Notes under the pieces: generated by a model | Told to the model about the DNA's origin: nothing | The model's input: the letters and a program-made list of their open reading frames with translations, nothing else | The model's database searches: none | Part shown: in pieces, positions 55,570-64,000 of the stretch | How positions within the stretch are numbered: position 1 is the stretch's first letter | Layout of the letters: each line of letters starts with the position of its first letter | Translations under genes and position numbers: made by a program | NCBI GenBank assembly: GCA_963702535.1 | Contig: CAVPDG010000011.1 | Span: 62,001-126,000 of the forward strand | Length of the DNA: 64,000 nucleotides | Origin: CAVPDG01 sp963702535 | GTDB lineage: Bacteria > Chloroflexota > Anaerolineae > Anaerolineales > UBA4823 | Direction: 5' to 3'

Positions 55570-56271
55570 CTATCGTCGACTTCTCCCGCCCATGCCCACA
55601 ACCATGCTCACATAATACAGCAACTGGAGCACAGCGGTGATCAGGGCGGCGACGTAGGTTAGCGCCGCTGCATTTAAGACATTATTCACGCCTCGCTGCT
55701 CGTCTGCGCCTACGATCAATCCGCTCTCGACAAGCAAGCGCTTGGCGCGGGCAGATGCGTTAAGCTCCACCGGGATCGTCGCCAGGGCAAATACCGCGCC
55801 CAAAGCAAAGACGACCACACCCACCCAGGCGAGCTCGGTCATGCGTAAGAGCATACCGATGATGATCAGGATCCAGCCCAGGTACGAGCCGATATTCACA
55901 GCCGGGACCAGCGCGGCGCGCAGCCGTAGCGGGAAGTAGCCATCCTGATCTTGCATCGCATGTCCGAGCTCATGCGCGGCAATTGCCAGCGATGCCACCG
56001 AATTGCCCTGGTAGACACCCTGCGACAGGCGCAATACTTTTGATCTGGGGTCGTAGTGATCGCTCAGCCGACCGGCGACGCCCTCGATCCGCACTTGATA
56101 CAGCCCGCCGCGCTGGATGAGCCTCTCCGCAGCCTGAGCGCCGGTCAAGCGGCTGCGGGCTTGTACCTGGCTCCACTTCCGATATGCTGAATTGACATAC
56201 GCCTGTACCGCCATCATCAAGATAAAGGCAGGCAACATGTACATTAAGTAAGTTGGATTCATGTAAAACAT
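55570..56271 (-). CDS. YugP-like neutral zinc metallopeptidase
   Basis: 233 residues. An N-terminal helix (about 5-24) is followed by the zinc site AIAAHELGHAMQ, with His and Glu ligands, and three later helices. The segment SHYDPRSKVLRLSQGVYQG-like (SDHYDPRSKVLRLSQGVY) matches YugP-family proteins. These are membrane-embedded proteases of unknown substrate. The ATG follows GAGG-type bases within ten positions. Confidence 0.88.
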   Translation of the reverse strand: MFYMNPTYLMYMLPAFILMMAVQAYVNSAYRKWSQVQARSRLTGAQAAERLIQRGGLYQVRIEGVAGRLSDHYDPRSKVLRLSQGVYQGNSVASLAIAAHELGHAMQDQDGYFPLRLRAALVPAVNIGSYLGWILIIIGMLLRMTELAWVGVVVFALGAVFALATIPVELNASARAKRLLVESGLIVGADEQRGVNNVLNAAALTYVAALITAVLQLLYYVSMVVGMGGRSRR

Positions 56272-56307
56272 AGCATCCTACCTCGCCCCTGCAAGGGTGG
56301 AAACGAG

Positions 56308-57570
56308 TTATTGGGACTGGATCAGAGACTTGAGGACCTCGATCGCCTTATCCAGCTGTGTGTCACGATCGGCGTTGGTATCCTCAGGCGAGACAGGAGC
56401 TTCTACGTCTGGGGTGAGTCCCACGCCATGAATGGTGCGACCATTGGGAGTGAGCCAGCGAGCAATGGTGATGCGAACAGCTCCTTCGTCATTGACGAGT
56501 GTAGATGGCATTTGCACCGAGCCCTTGCCGAAGGTTGTAACGCCAACCAGCTTGCCGCGCTCCAGATCCTGGATGGCGCCGGCTACGATCTCCGAGGCAG
56601 AAGCGCTTCCCTCATTGACCAGGACGACCAGGGGAATATCCTTCGCCAGACCGCCTTTTTGCGCATTGAGAGGTTTGCGAGTACCATCCCCATATTCTTC
56701 ATACATCACGACGCCGGAGTCGACGAATTCGGAAACCACCTCCACGGCAGAATCAAGATAGCCACCGCCGTTATTCCGCAGGTCGAGGATCAACCCTTTT
56801 GGATTTTGGGCGAGCAAATCCTTCAGCGTATCGTGCAGCTCATCTCCGGCAGTGTCGCTGAAGATGAAGAGACGAACATAACCGATGTTATCCTCCAACA
56901 TGCGGCTCTCAATGCTGGGGACCGTGATGCTCTGGCGGATAATCTCGACATCGAACGGTTCCATGCCCTCCCGGGCGATGGTCAGCGTGACTGTTGAGCC
57001 GGCAGGTCCAAGGACTTTCTTGCGCACAATCTCGCCATCCAATCCGGTCATATCCTCGCCGTCAATGGCGATGATCTTGTCGCCGGTGCGGAGCTCGGCT
57101 TTTTCCGCTGGAGAGCCAGGCATGGGGCTGATGATCGTTAAATAATCACCGCTGGTGTCCACCCAGGCGCCTATGCCCTCGTAAGTCTCCTCGCCCTGCA
57201 GCGAGGTATTGAGGGTTTTATACTCCTCTGGATCGAGGTAAGCTGTGTGGGGGTCTCCCAGGGCATCCATCATGCCCCGGATGGCGCCGCGCATCAAAAT
57301 CTCATCATCGACAGGCTGCTGTACGTATTGCTCGTGCACCAGGTTCCACGCCTGCCAGAAGGGAGCAAACAGCTCCTTGAGTTCCTGCGGGCCGGCGGCA
57401 GCGCCGGGGGTGGCAGAATCTGCTGGCAATGCGGGCGCGCTGCCTTGTAGAATGGACAGGTTTGCCTGCTCAGGTGAGGCGATGCGAGCAGTGATAAATC
57501 CGCCTGAAAAGGCGCCTGCCAGCAAGATAACCGCGAGGATGACTCCCAAAACGATGGTTCCGGCTTTCAT
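56308..57570 (-). CDS. S41 carboxy-terminal processing peptidase
   Basis: 420 residues. An N-terminal signal-anchor (about 5-27, IVLGVILAVILLAGAFSGGF) precedes the PDZ domain (YLTIISPMPGSPAEKAELR, GDKIIAIDGEDMT). The protease core has LILDLRNNGGGYLDSAVEV, the catalytic Ser in NEGSASASEIVAGA and Lys in TFGKGSVQ. It acts outside the membrane on C-termini of exported proteins. TATAGG lies seven bases before the ATG on the minus strand, another near-leaderless candidate. Confidence 0.93.
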   Translation of the reverse strand: MKAGTIVLGVILAVILLAGAFSGGFITARIASPEQANLSILQGSAPALPADSATPGAAAGPQELKELFAPFWQAWNLVHEQYVQQPVDDEILMRGAIRGMMDALGDPHTAYLDPEEYKTLNTSLQGEETYEGIGAWVDTSGDYLTIISPMPGSPAEKAELRTGDKIIAIDGEDMTGLDGEIVRKKVLGPAGSTVTLTIAREGMEPFDVEIIRQSITVPSIESRMLEDNIGYVRLFIFSDTAGDELHDTLKDLLAQNPKGLILDLRNNGGGYLDSAVEVVSEFVDSGVVMYEEYGDGTRKPLNAQKGGLAKDIPLVVLVNEGSASASEIVAGAIQDLERGKLVGVTTFGKGSVQMPSTLVNDEGAVRITIARWLTPNGRTIHGVGLTPDVEAPVSPEDTNADRDTQLDKAIEVLKSLIQSQ

Positions 57571-57706
57571 TTATTGTCCTATACTCCTAATCGGGTCAGA
57601 TGACGATTATCAAGGCTCATTGGGATTGCCAGTGATGAATCCCACTGGGCCATTTTCAACCAAATCTATATGAATCCTATCATAATTCGATTAGAGCAAG
57701 ATAAGG

Positions 57707-58507
57707 CTACAAACCAGCCGACCACCCGGCAGTGTAGGCGTTGAAAGATGCAGGATCGCTGACCTGTTCGGTATAGGCAAGCAGCGCTTCTCCGTCCAGG
57801 GAATATAACGGATGGCACGAGGTGGGCAGCGCGCCGCCCGGCGCCAGGACCACGCCGGTAACAAATGGAGAGACGAGATCGGCTTTCGGAAGCTCGGGGA
57901 CGATCTCTTCTGCTGTGATGATCACTCTGGGAGACGCCAGGCAGAGCTCTTCATCGATACCGCGATTATCTCCGATTTGTGCGTTGCCGTGATAATCGGC
58001 GCGCAAAGCGTGGATTACAGAGATATCGGGTGAGATCGCAGGGAACGCCATCAGCTCTTCACCGGTGTAAGGATCTTGAATGGTAACAACATCAGGACGC
58101 AGGCGGGGAAGGTCAGTTCCCAGCCAGGCGCGGCTGGGCATGAAACCGATGCCAGCCAGCCTGGCGCGCAATCCGCCGGCGATGCTTGCCTCTGTTTCCT
58201 CGATGACCTCTATCTCTCCCCGGTTGGCAAAATAGGTGAACATGGGCGCCAGACCAAAGATCTCCAGACCGAAATAACAGGAGCGCACGCGGGAAATCAT
58301 ACCGGCGCCAACGAGCAAGTCGCTCTCCATGCCTGCCGTGAAGGCTAACAAGGTGAGGTTATTTGGCTCTCCCGAGTTCATGAATTTTTGCACCAGGGCG
58401 CGTACGAAACTGACAGGTCTGCGGTAAAGGGTCATACCCCCTAATGCCAGGCACGAACCGGAGCTTACCCAATCAACTGCTTGTTGCATGGTGATGCGCT
58501 TATCCAT
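57707..58507 (-). CDS. CoA-transferase family I, alpha-type subunit
   Basis: 266 residues, like glutaconate CoA-transferase subunit A. The N-terminus has SGSCLALGGMTLYRRPVSFV, the GG-xxxx-R-P binding loop. Later come FTYFANRGEIEVIEETE and RLRPDVVTIQDPYTGEEL. The catalytic glutamate of this family lies on the beta subunit, and no beta gene is adjacent in either direction. It may pair with a subunit encoded elsewhere or be a degenerate paralog. Confidence 0.8.
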   Translation of the reverse strand: MDKRITMQQAVDWVSSGSCLALGGMTLYRRPVSFVRALVQKFMNSGEPNNLTLLAFTAGMESDLLVGAGMISRVRSCYFGLEIFGLAPMFTYFANRGEIEVIEETEASIAGGLRARLAGIGFMPSRAWLGTDLPRLRPDVVTIQDPYTGEELMAFPAISPDISVIHALRADYHGNAQIGDNRGIDEELCLASPRVIITAEEIVPELPKADLVSPFVTGVVLAPGGALPTSCHPLYSLDGEALLAYTEQVSDPASFNAYTAGWSAGL

Positions 58508-58586
58508 TTGCGTCTATCTCCTTGAAAACGGATTGCGAGGTACAAGCAAAACGGACATACATGAACACCGGGGCAGCGCCGCCGGA

Positions 58587-59228
58587 TTAATTCCATAGCT
58601 CGGGCAATATCGCAGGCAGGTCGTGCGGGCGGGTGATGGTGCGCCTGGCGACTGGGTCGCTTCCATCCAGGCTGACCAGGATGGTAAAGAAACCCATCTC
58701 AAACGCAGGCGCCAGGTTGCGGGTGGCGTCATCCAGGTAAATACAGCATTCTGGATCGCTTTCGCCTACTCTATCCAGGGCGATGCGGTATGCCTGGGGA
58801 TCCGGCTTACAAATGAACCCCATCGAGCGGATGTCGATGACGCCGTCGAAACAATCTCGGATGCCCAATGCCGATAGTACCCTGCCGGCATGGTTTGCAT
58901 CTGCGTTGGTGAATATCCATTTGGGAAGCGATAACCCTTGCAATAAGCGGCGAAGCTCCGCGTCCGGACTGAGGATGGATTCAACCGGGAGATCATGGAC
59001 GTATGCTAAAAAATCGTCAGCATCCACCTGATAATGGATCTGTAAACCGCGCAATGTGGTGCCATAAGCTTCAAAGTACTGGCGGCGTAGGATAGCGACC
59101 TGCTCAGGGGGGATGCGCAAGACCTCGAGCATGTATTCATTCATCCGCTGGCGAATAAGGTTCCACAATCCGTTGGTGGATGGATACAGGGTATCATCCA
59201 GGTCAAAGAAGAGCTGTGTGTAGGGCAT
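58587..59228 (-). CDS. HAD phosphatase, pyrimidine 5'-nucleotidase-like
   Basis: 213 residues. Motif I is FFDLDDTLYPSTNGLWNLI (nucleophile Asp), motif II is WIFTNADANH, Lys is in ICKPDPQAY and the acidic pair is in CIYLDDATRNL. The LYP-and-GLW motif I form matches the Sdt1/PPIN pyrimidine nucleotidase group. The ATG at 59228 lies six bases after TATAAT, so the transcript is probably leaderless. Confidence 0.85.
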   Translation of the reverse strand: MPYTQLFFDLDDTLYPSTNGLWNLIRQRMNEYMLEVLRIPPEQVAILRRQYFEAYGTTLRGLQIHYQVDADDFLAYVHDLPVESILSPDAELRRLLQGLSLPKWIFTNADANHAGRVLSALGIRDCFDGVIDIRSMGFICKPDPQAYRIALDRVGESDPECCIYLDDATRNLAPAFEMGFFTILVSLDGSDPVARRTITRPHDLPAILPELWN

Positions 59229-59240
59229 TTTTCAATTATA
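59229..59240 (-). promoter_or_regulatory. -10 box of the leaderless HAD gene
   Basis: On the minus strand TATAAT (complement 59235-59240), six bases, then the ATG. Confidence 0.6.
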
Positions 59241-59319
59241 AGGGAAAGGAAATTGGGGGAACAGGGAGGAATGTCTGATCTGCAGTTCGATAGACCCTAT
59301 CCGCATGAGGCAGTTCCCG

Positions 59320-59331
59320 TATAATTAGGGC
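59320..59331 (+). promoter_or_regulatory. -10 box of the leaderless mutL gene
   Basis: GTATAAT (TATAAT at 59320-59325), then TAGGGC and the ATG at 59332. There is no ribosome site. Confidence 0.65.
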
Positions 59332-61085
59332 ATGCCTATCCTGAGATTGCCGGCGGATGTCACCTCCCAGATTGCAGCCGGTGAAGTCATTGAGCGTCCC
59401 GCCTCCGTGGTAAAAGAATTGCTGGAGAATTCACTCGATTCGGCTGCCCGCTCCATCGAAATACTTGTGGATGGTGCAGGGAAGCAAAGGGTCGAGGTGA
59501 TTGACGACGGCAGCGGTATCCCCCCGGATGAGCTCCCCGTCGCAGTCGAGCGGCACGCAACCAGCAAGTTGCGGATTGCTGAAGACCTCTTCCATATTGC
59601 CACCCTGGGCTTCCGGGGCGAAGCGCTGGCGTCCATCGGGTCTGTGGCGCGATTGACGATCACATCCAGGGTCGCTGATCTAGAATACGCTTCCCGGCTG
59701 CTGGTGGAAGGTGGAGTCGTGCATACGGTGCAGCGAGTTGGAGCGCCGCAAGGCACAACCGTTAAAGTCGAAGAGCTTTTTTATAATGTACCAGCCCGGC
59801 TGAAATTCCTAAAGAGCGACATCACAGAGCGCCATCACATCGATACCCTGGTGACCCGCTATGCCCTGGCTTATCCAGGTGTGAGAATGCACTTGTACCA
59901 GGATGGCAAACCGGTATTGCGGACGAGCGGCAACCATGACCGGCGCGAGATCCTCTCGGGTGTTTATGGCGTTGCGCTGGCGAAACAAATGATGGAAGTC
60001 TATTCCGATGCAGATGGGATCAAGATCACCGGGTTTGTCAGCCCGATCTCTCTGACGCGCTCAAACCGCAGAGAGATTACTCTGTTCGTCAACGGGCGTC
60101 CCATCCAGGATGTTTCCATCACCAGCGCCATTGTCCAGGCTTACCACACGATGTTGATGGTGGGGCGCTACCCGATGGCGATCTTGTTTATTGACCTGCC
60201 GGCAGAGGATATCGATGTCAACGTGCATCCAGCAAAGGCGGAGGTGCGCTTCAGAGCACCTAACCAGGTGTACAGCGCGGTTCAAAATGGGGTAAGGCGC
60301 GCGCTGTTAGCCCACACCCCGGTTCCTGGAGTCCAGATGCCGGAGATGTGGTCCGACGGCAGGCCGAAGGAATTCTCGACCGGCGCGACTGTTTGGGGTG
60401 CGCCTGGGGAGTCATTCACACCCGTCGACCAGGCGCACGCGACGGGCGCTGAAGATCAGCGCGCCGATGCTCACCCAGCCGAGCATGACAGAATTGGAGG
60501 GCGCTCCGATCTTGCGCCTGGTGGGTCAGATTGCGGCAGCTTACCTGGTGGCGGAAGGACCGGATGGTCTCTACCTCATCGACCAGCACGCCGCCCATGA
60601 AAGAGTGCTTTTTGAGCAGCTCATGGCGCAGCGAAAAGCCGTGATCCCTGCACAGGCTTTACTGCAACCGGAAACGGTACATTTGCCCTCCGCCGAGGGC
60701 AAGGTTGCTCACCGAGCAGTTGGATACGCTTAATCACCTGGGATTTCAAGTGGAGCCATTTGGTCCGGGCACTTTCCTGGTGCGCTCAATCCCAGCGTTG
60801 TTGTCTGGTATGGATCCCACCGCAGCGCTGAATGTCATCGTAGAAGATTTTGAGGAAGATGAGGCTCCGCTGCAGAACGAGCTGGAGGCGAGGATTATCG
60901 CACGGGTATGCAAACGGGCGGCAATCAAAGCCGGACAAATACTCTCCGTCGAGGAGCAACGCAGCCTGCTCAGCCGCCTGGAGAGATGCGCATCACCGCG
61001 CACTTGCCCACACGGCCGACCGACCATGATCCACCTGTCTGTGAGCCTGCTCGAGCGGCAATTTGGCAGGCGAGGACCGCGCTAG
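59332..61085 (+). CDS. mutL: DNA mismatch repair protein MutL (two frameshifts)
   Basis: About 583 residues. The GHKL ATPase has AAGEVIERPASVVKELLENS, VIDDGSGIP, RHATSKL and LGFRGEALASIGSV. The C-terminal endonuclease has IDQHAAHERVLFE (the DQHA-x2-E-x4-E metal motif), CKRAAIKAGQ and CPHGRPTM. The frame breaks in the linker near 60440 and near 60700. The endonuclease site means it nicks DNA itself, as in bacteria without MutH. No mutS is adjacent. Confidence 0.93.
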
Positions 61086-61098
61086 GCAGCCTGTGGAT

Positions 61099-62329
61099 TC
61101 ACGGTATGCTCGCCATCTGGAGGCTGCCCGTTTTCAGTTTGGGCCGAGATGGCAGGTAAACGGTGAATGTTGTACCCTTGCCGACCTGGCTGACCACTTC
61201 GATCCGCCCGCTGTGCGCCTCGACGATATGCTGGCAGATGGACAATCCCAAGCCTGTGCCCTGGGAAGTGCGCTCTACACCTGGAACCCGATAAAACTTT
61301 TCAAATAAGTGGGGAATGCTTTCGGCGGGGATTCCCGGACCGGTATCCGTCACCCTGAATACTACCTCTTCTCCCTTGGGTGACGCAGATAGCCTGATCA
61401 GACCACCTTCCGGCGTGTATTTGACCGCATTGCTCAGCAGGTTCAATCCGACCTGTTTGATCTTGTCGTAATCAGCCGCAATGAGTGGCATGCTATCTGG
61501 GATCTCGGTGATCATGCGCTGGTTTTTTTGCTCCATTTTGCTGCTGATGATGACCACGCATTCGACCAGGATCTCGTTGAGCTTAACCAGCTCAAAACTG
61601 AATTGGGTACGACCCAATTCGAGACGGGCAATATCCAGGAAAGCCGTAGTTAAGGTTGAAAGGCGCTGGATCTCCTGTTCCATGGTCTCGAGGATATTCT
61701 CGCGCAAGTCGTTTTTCAAATCCACACGGCGCAATAAATGCGCTGCGGCGCTCAAGGAAGCCAGGGGGGTGCGGATCTCATGCACCAATTCTGAGATCAA
61801 GTCGGATTGCTGGAAAAGGCGGGTATTTTCAATGGCTATCGCCGCCTGTGAGCCCAGCGCCATCAGCAATTCCTGATCCTCTGCCGAGAAATCGCCGGTT
61901 CTCTTATTGATAGCTTCCAGGACGCCGATGGATTTTTCTTTGGTGGAGAGGGGCACCCCCAGCAGAGAACGGGTTTCTACATTGGTGATCTTGCCGATGT
62001 TGCCGAAGTGCCGCGGGTCGTGTTGGGTATCTCCGACAATCACCGGTTCCTGGTTGCGGATGATCCAGCCAGCGATACTGCTATCCACCGGGACAACCAG
62101 CCCCTTCATTATTGGAGCGTCCAGGTTAGTGGCAGCCTGGAAATATAAGCTGCTGGTGAATCTCGTCGTATAACAGGATCGATGCCGCTTCAGCATGACA
62201 CAGGTTCGCCGCCGCGCCCACGATGCGGTCCAATAATGAACCCAGGTCCAGCATCGAGGTTAAATCGCTGGATAGCTCGATCAGCTTCTGGTAGCGTTCC
62301 AACAACGCCGAAGGCTCAGATTCACTCAT
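61099..62329 (-). CDS. GAF-domain sensor histidine kinase (one frameshift)
   Basis: About 409 residues, soluble. A GAF domain (about 30-165) includes AEAASILLYDEIHQQL and LLGVPLSTKEKSIGVLEAIN. The HisKA phospho-His is in SELVHEIRTPLASLSA. The ATPase has NLLSNAVKYTP, VTDTGPGIP and GTGLGLSICQHIVEAHSG. The frame breaks near 62145 (IHQQLYFQAATNLD restored). The ATG at 62329 overlaps the sirtuin stop by eight bases, so the two are coupled. The sensed signal is unknown; GAF implies a small cytoplasmic ligand. Confidence 0.88.
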
Positions 62330-63098
62330 GGAGCACCTCTTTGGCAATCCGAGGCAAAATCTCGGCTACATCCGCGTTGAAGACGACATCCGCGCGCACA
62401 TCGAGATAGGTTTCGGTGTTATTAATGATGATCAGATGCGCTCCATTCTCGATGGCGCGCATCGGCAGCCCGGCTACTGGCAGGACTTCCAGGGAAGATC
62501 CTGCGACAATCATCAAGTCGCATCCCTTGCTGATCTCTTGCGCTTTCAACCAGGTGCGGACAGGGAGCTGCTCACCGAACAAGATCACATCTGGCTTCAG
62601 GATATGGCTGCATTGCTTGCAGCGGGGGATCTCATCTTTCTCAAGGTAGGCAGCAATGAACTCCGAAGCGTCATACTTGAGGAAGCAGCTCACGCAGGTC
62701 ATCGTGCGCATGGAACCGTGAACTTCCAGAATATTCGTCGAGCCTGCGGATTGGTGCAATCCATCCACATTCTGGGTGATGATTGTTCCGAGATGGCCAT
62801 TCTTTTCCAGGCTTGCCAGAGCCAGATGGGCAGCATTTGGTTTTGCCGCTTGCATGCCGGTCACAAGCGGGCGGATCCACTTGAAGAAATTCTCGGGATT
62901 GTAGCGAAAGCTATCCAGTGAAGCCACTTCGATGGGATCATGGCGCGTCCAGAGCCCACTTCCCGGAGACCTGAAATCGCGTATGCCAGAATGGGTAGAG
63001 ATGCCTGCCCCCGTCAGAACGACGACCCGGCGGGATGCCCGGATGATTTCAGCCGCGGGACGGATCCTTTCGGGGGATCCACTCGATAACTCGGTCAT
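62322..63098 (-). CDS. Sirtuin-type NAD-dependent deacylase
   Basis: About 258 residues. The Rossmann NAD site has VVVLTGAGISTHSGIRDFR, TQNVDGLHQ and HGSMRTMTC. The four zinc cysteines lie in TCVSC and RCKQC. IVAGSSLEVLPVAGLP ends the fold. The ATG at 63098 (MTELSSGS) is used; a TTG at 63107 overlaps the upstream stop. It lies between a CpaE-like ATPase and a histidine kinase, all closely packed, suggesting one regulatory operon. Confidence 0.92.
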   Translation of the reverse strand: MTELSSGSPERIRPAAEIIRASRRVVVLTGAGISTHSGIRDFRSPGSGLWTRHDPIEVASLDSFRYNPENFFKWIRPLVTGMQAAKPNAAHLALASLEKNGHLGTIITQNVDGLHQSAGSTNILEVHGSMRTMTCVSCFLKYDASEFIAAYLEKDEIPRCKQCSHILKPDVILFGEQLPVRTWLKAQEISKGCDLMIVAGSSLEVLPVAGLPMRAIENGAHLIIINNTETYLDVRADVVFNADVAEILPRIAKEVLHE

Positions 63099-63103
63099 GC
63101 AGC

Positions 63104-64000
63104 TCAACGGTTGTGCTTGGTGATTCGTTCGGCGAGCTTGGAAAATTGTTGCGAGCTCAGGCTATCCGGTTGGTGTTTGACGAGAGGCTTATTGCTGCTG
63201 GTGGCCTGGTAGGCGAGCTCCGGAGCAGGGGTGAATATTACAGAGATCGTCCTGCCGAGCTGTTCCTGCACCTGGCTCCAGGACAGGTGGACGCCGGAAC
63301 GGATGCGATTGACCAGGACGATGGATATCTTTGTTTCGGTCAAACCAGCCTCTGAGAGATCGTTGAGCAAATGCGTTGTTTGCTGGATCGTATTGGGAAT
63401 GGGCTCGACAACGATGATCAGCTCGTTGAAAGACTTGATGATCTTGCTGGTTACAGGGGATAAGGAAGGTCCAAGGTCTACTACGACGTAGTGGGACAGC
63501 GAGGGGAGCTGCTGGACGATGTTTTCGAAGTTGGCGACAGCGTTTTGGAGACGAGCGTCCGCCGGGCGCGGTGAGGCAAGCAGCAGACGCAGACCCGATA
63601 CGTGGCTGACGATCTCAGCCTCGACTTCACGGCGATTCACTTCAGCGGGCTTGCGTTTGAGCAGGCGATTGAGCCCGTCTGTCTCGGTCAAGCCCAGCTC
63701 TAGACCGATGGTGCCCTGTCCGGGGCGGAAGTCGGCCACGAGGACATCCTTCTTGTAATTTTCCAACAGGGTAAATCCAAGGTTCAAGACCAGGGTTGAG
63801 ACACCTAACCCACCCTTAACAGCCAGGACGCCGATCATGTAGCCCGGCTCTCCGGCCGATGCAAAGGAAGAAGTTCTCGATTTGCCCGAACGTGCCAGGA
63901 CTGCCTTCATGTGAGCAAATAATTCGCGCGGCTGGGTAGGCTTGGTCAGGTAATCGTCGGCGCCAGCCTCGAAGCCCATCACCTTGTCATCTACCTGTGT
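63104..64000 (-). CDS. Receiver-ParA/MinD ATPase fusion, CpaE-like (5' end outside window)
   Basis: The visible 298 residues hold the C-terminal end of a receiver domain (ADDYLTKPTQPRELFAHMKA) joined by a short linker to a P-loop ATPase of the MinD/ParA type. The deviant Walker A is KGGLGVSTLVLNLG. DVLVADFRPGQGTIGLELGL and HYVVVDLGPSLS follow. This matches CpaE/TadZ proteins, which localise type IV or Tad pilus machinery. No pilus genes are visible, so they may lie beyond the window edge. Confidence 0.82.
   Translation of the reverse strand, partial: TQVDDKVMGFEAGADDYLTKPTQPRELFAHMKAVLARSGKSRTSSFASAGEPGYMIGVLAVKGGLGVSTLVLNLGFTLLENYKKDVLVADFRPGQGTIGLELGLTETDGLNRLLKRKPAEVNRREVEAEIVSHVSGLRLLLASPRPADARLQNAVANFENIVQQLPSLSHYVVVDLGPSLSPVTSKIIKSFNELIIVVEPIPNTIQQTTHLLNDLSEAGLTETKISIVLVNRIRSGVHLSWSQVQEQLGRTISVIFTPAPELAYQATSSNKPLVKHQPDSLSSQQFSKLAERITKHNR

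Noticed and set aside
1..64000. CRISPR arrays, insertion sequences, prophage or integrase genes
   Set aside because: No evenly spaced direct repeats, transposase or integrase motifs, or attachment-site duplications next to the tRNA-Thr gene were found on either strand.

Overview
The window looks like chromosomal DNA of an anaerobic Chloroflexota bacterium, most likely class Anaerolineae. The reasons are the moderately high GC content, lipoproteins with Thr/Pro/Ala-rich linkers, a monoderm-style envelope gene set (LPGTGG surface protein with sortase, MBOAT acylation), and the family-level look of the proteins. This is inference from content; no marker gene such as 16S rRNA is present. No gene-free stretch exceeds 300 bases; the longest is 11443-11708, a divergent promoter region.

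Layout. 1-3808 (minus): CBS protein (partial), M20 dipeptidase, VTT membrane protein, cyclophilin, uridine kinase. 3891-3963: tRNA-Thr(CGU) with its own promoter and terminator. 4042-5289: GT4 glycosyltransferase. 5299-11442 (minus): a seven-gene Dlt-like acyl-transfer operon (lipoprotein, 38-residue DltX-like microprotein, MBOAT, two SGNH proteins, acyl carrier protein, acyl-AMP ligase). 11591-29381 (plus): a probable purine/ureide salvage and degradation region with 8-oxoguanine deaminase, GntR regulator, two carbamoyltransferases, carbamate kinase, adenine deaminase, a BMP-type nucleoside ABC importer and two PLP enzymes. 29462-35693: an unassigned protein, an ABC permease pair (one member carrying a beta-propeller tail), an Ig-like protein and a hydantoinase. 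35746-39420: three complex I antiporter-like subunits. 39511-46520: coiled-coil protein, SelB, surface protein plus sortase, response regulator. 46546-54440 (minus): amidohydrolase, then the parB-parA-(pfkB)-jag-yidC-lipoprotein-yidD-rnpA-rpmH block. 54536-64000: flippase-like protein, YugP protease, CtpA, CoA-transferase subunit, HAD phosphatase, MutL, sensor kinase, sirtuin, CpaE-like ATPase.

How the genes work together. In the Dlt-like operon, a fatty acid or other carboxylate would be adenylated, loaded on the carrier protein, passed through the MBOAT to the conserved Tyr of the microprotein, and handed to an SGNH transferase outside the cell. In the purine region, imported nucleosides or bases would be deaminated, and carbamoyl groups converted through carbamoyl phosphate into ATP by carbamate kinase. 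A promoter flanked by two TTGTCNGACAA palindromes fits autoregulation by the GntR protein encoded in the same operon.

Quality warning. About 28 single-base indels break 18 otherwise normal genes, including rpmH and yidC, which should be essential. I therefore treat them as assembly or sequencing errors. Affected genes are annotated at full span as CDS with the break position given.
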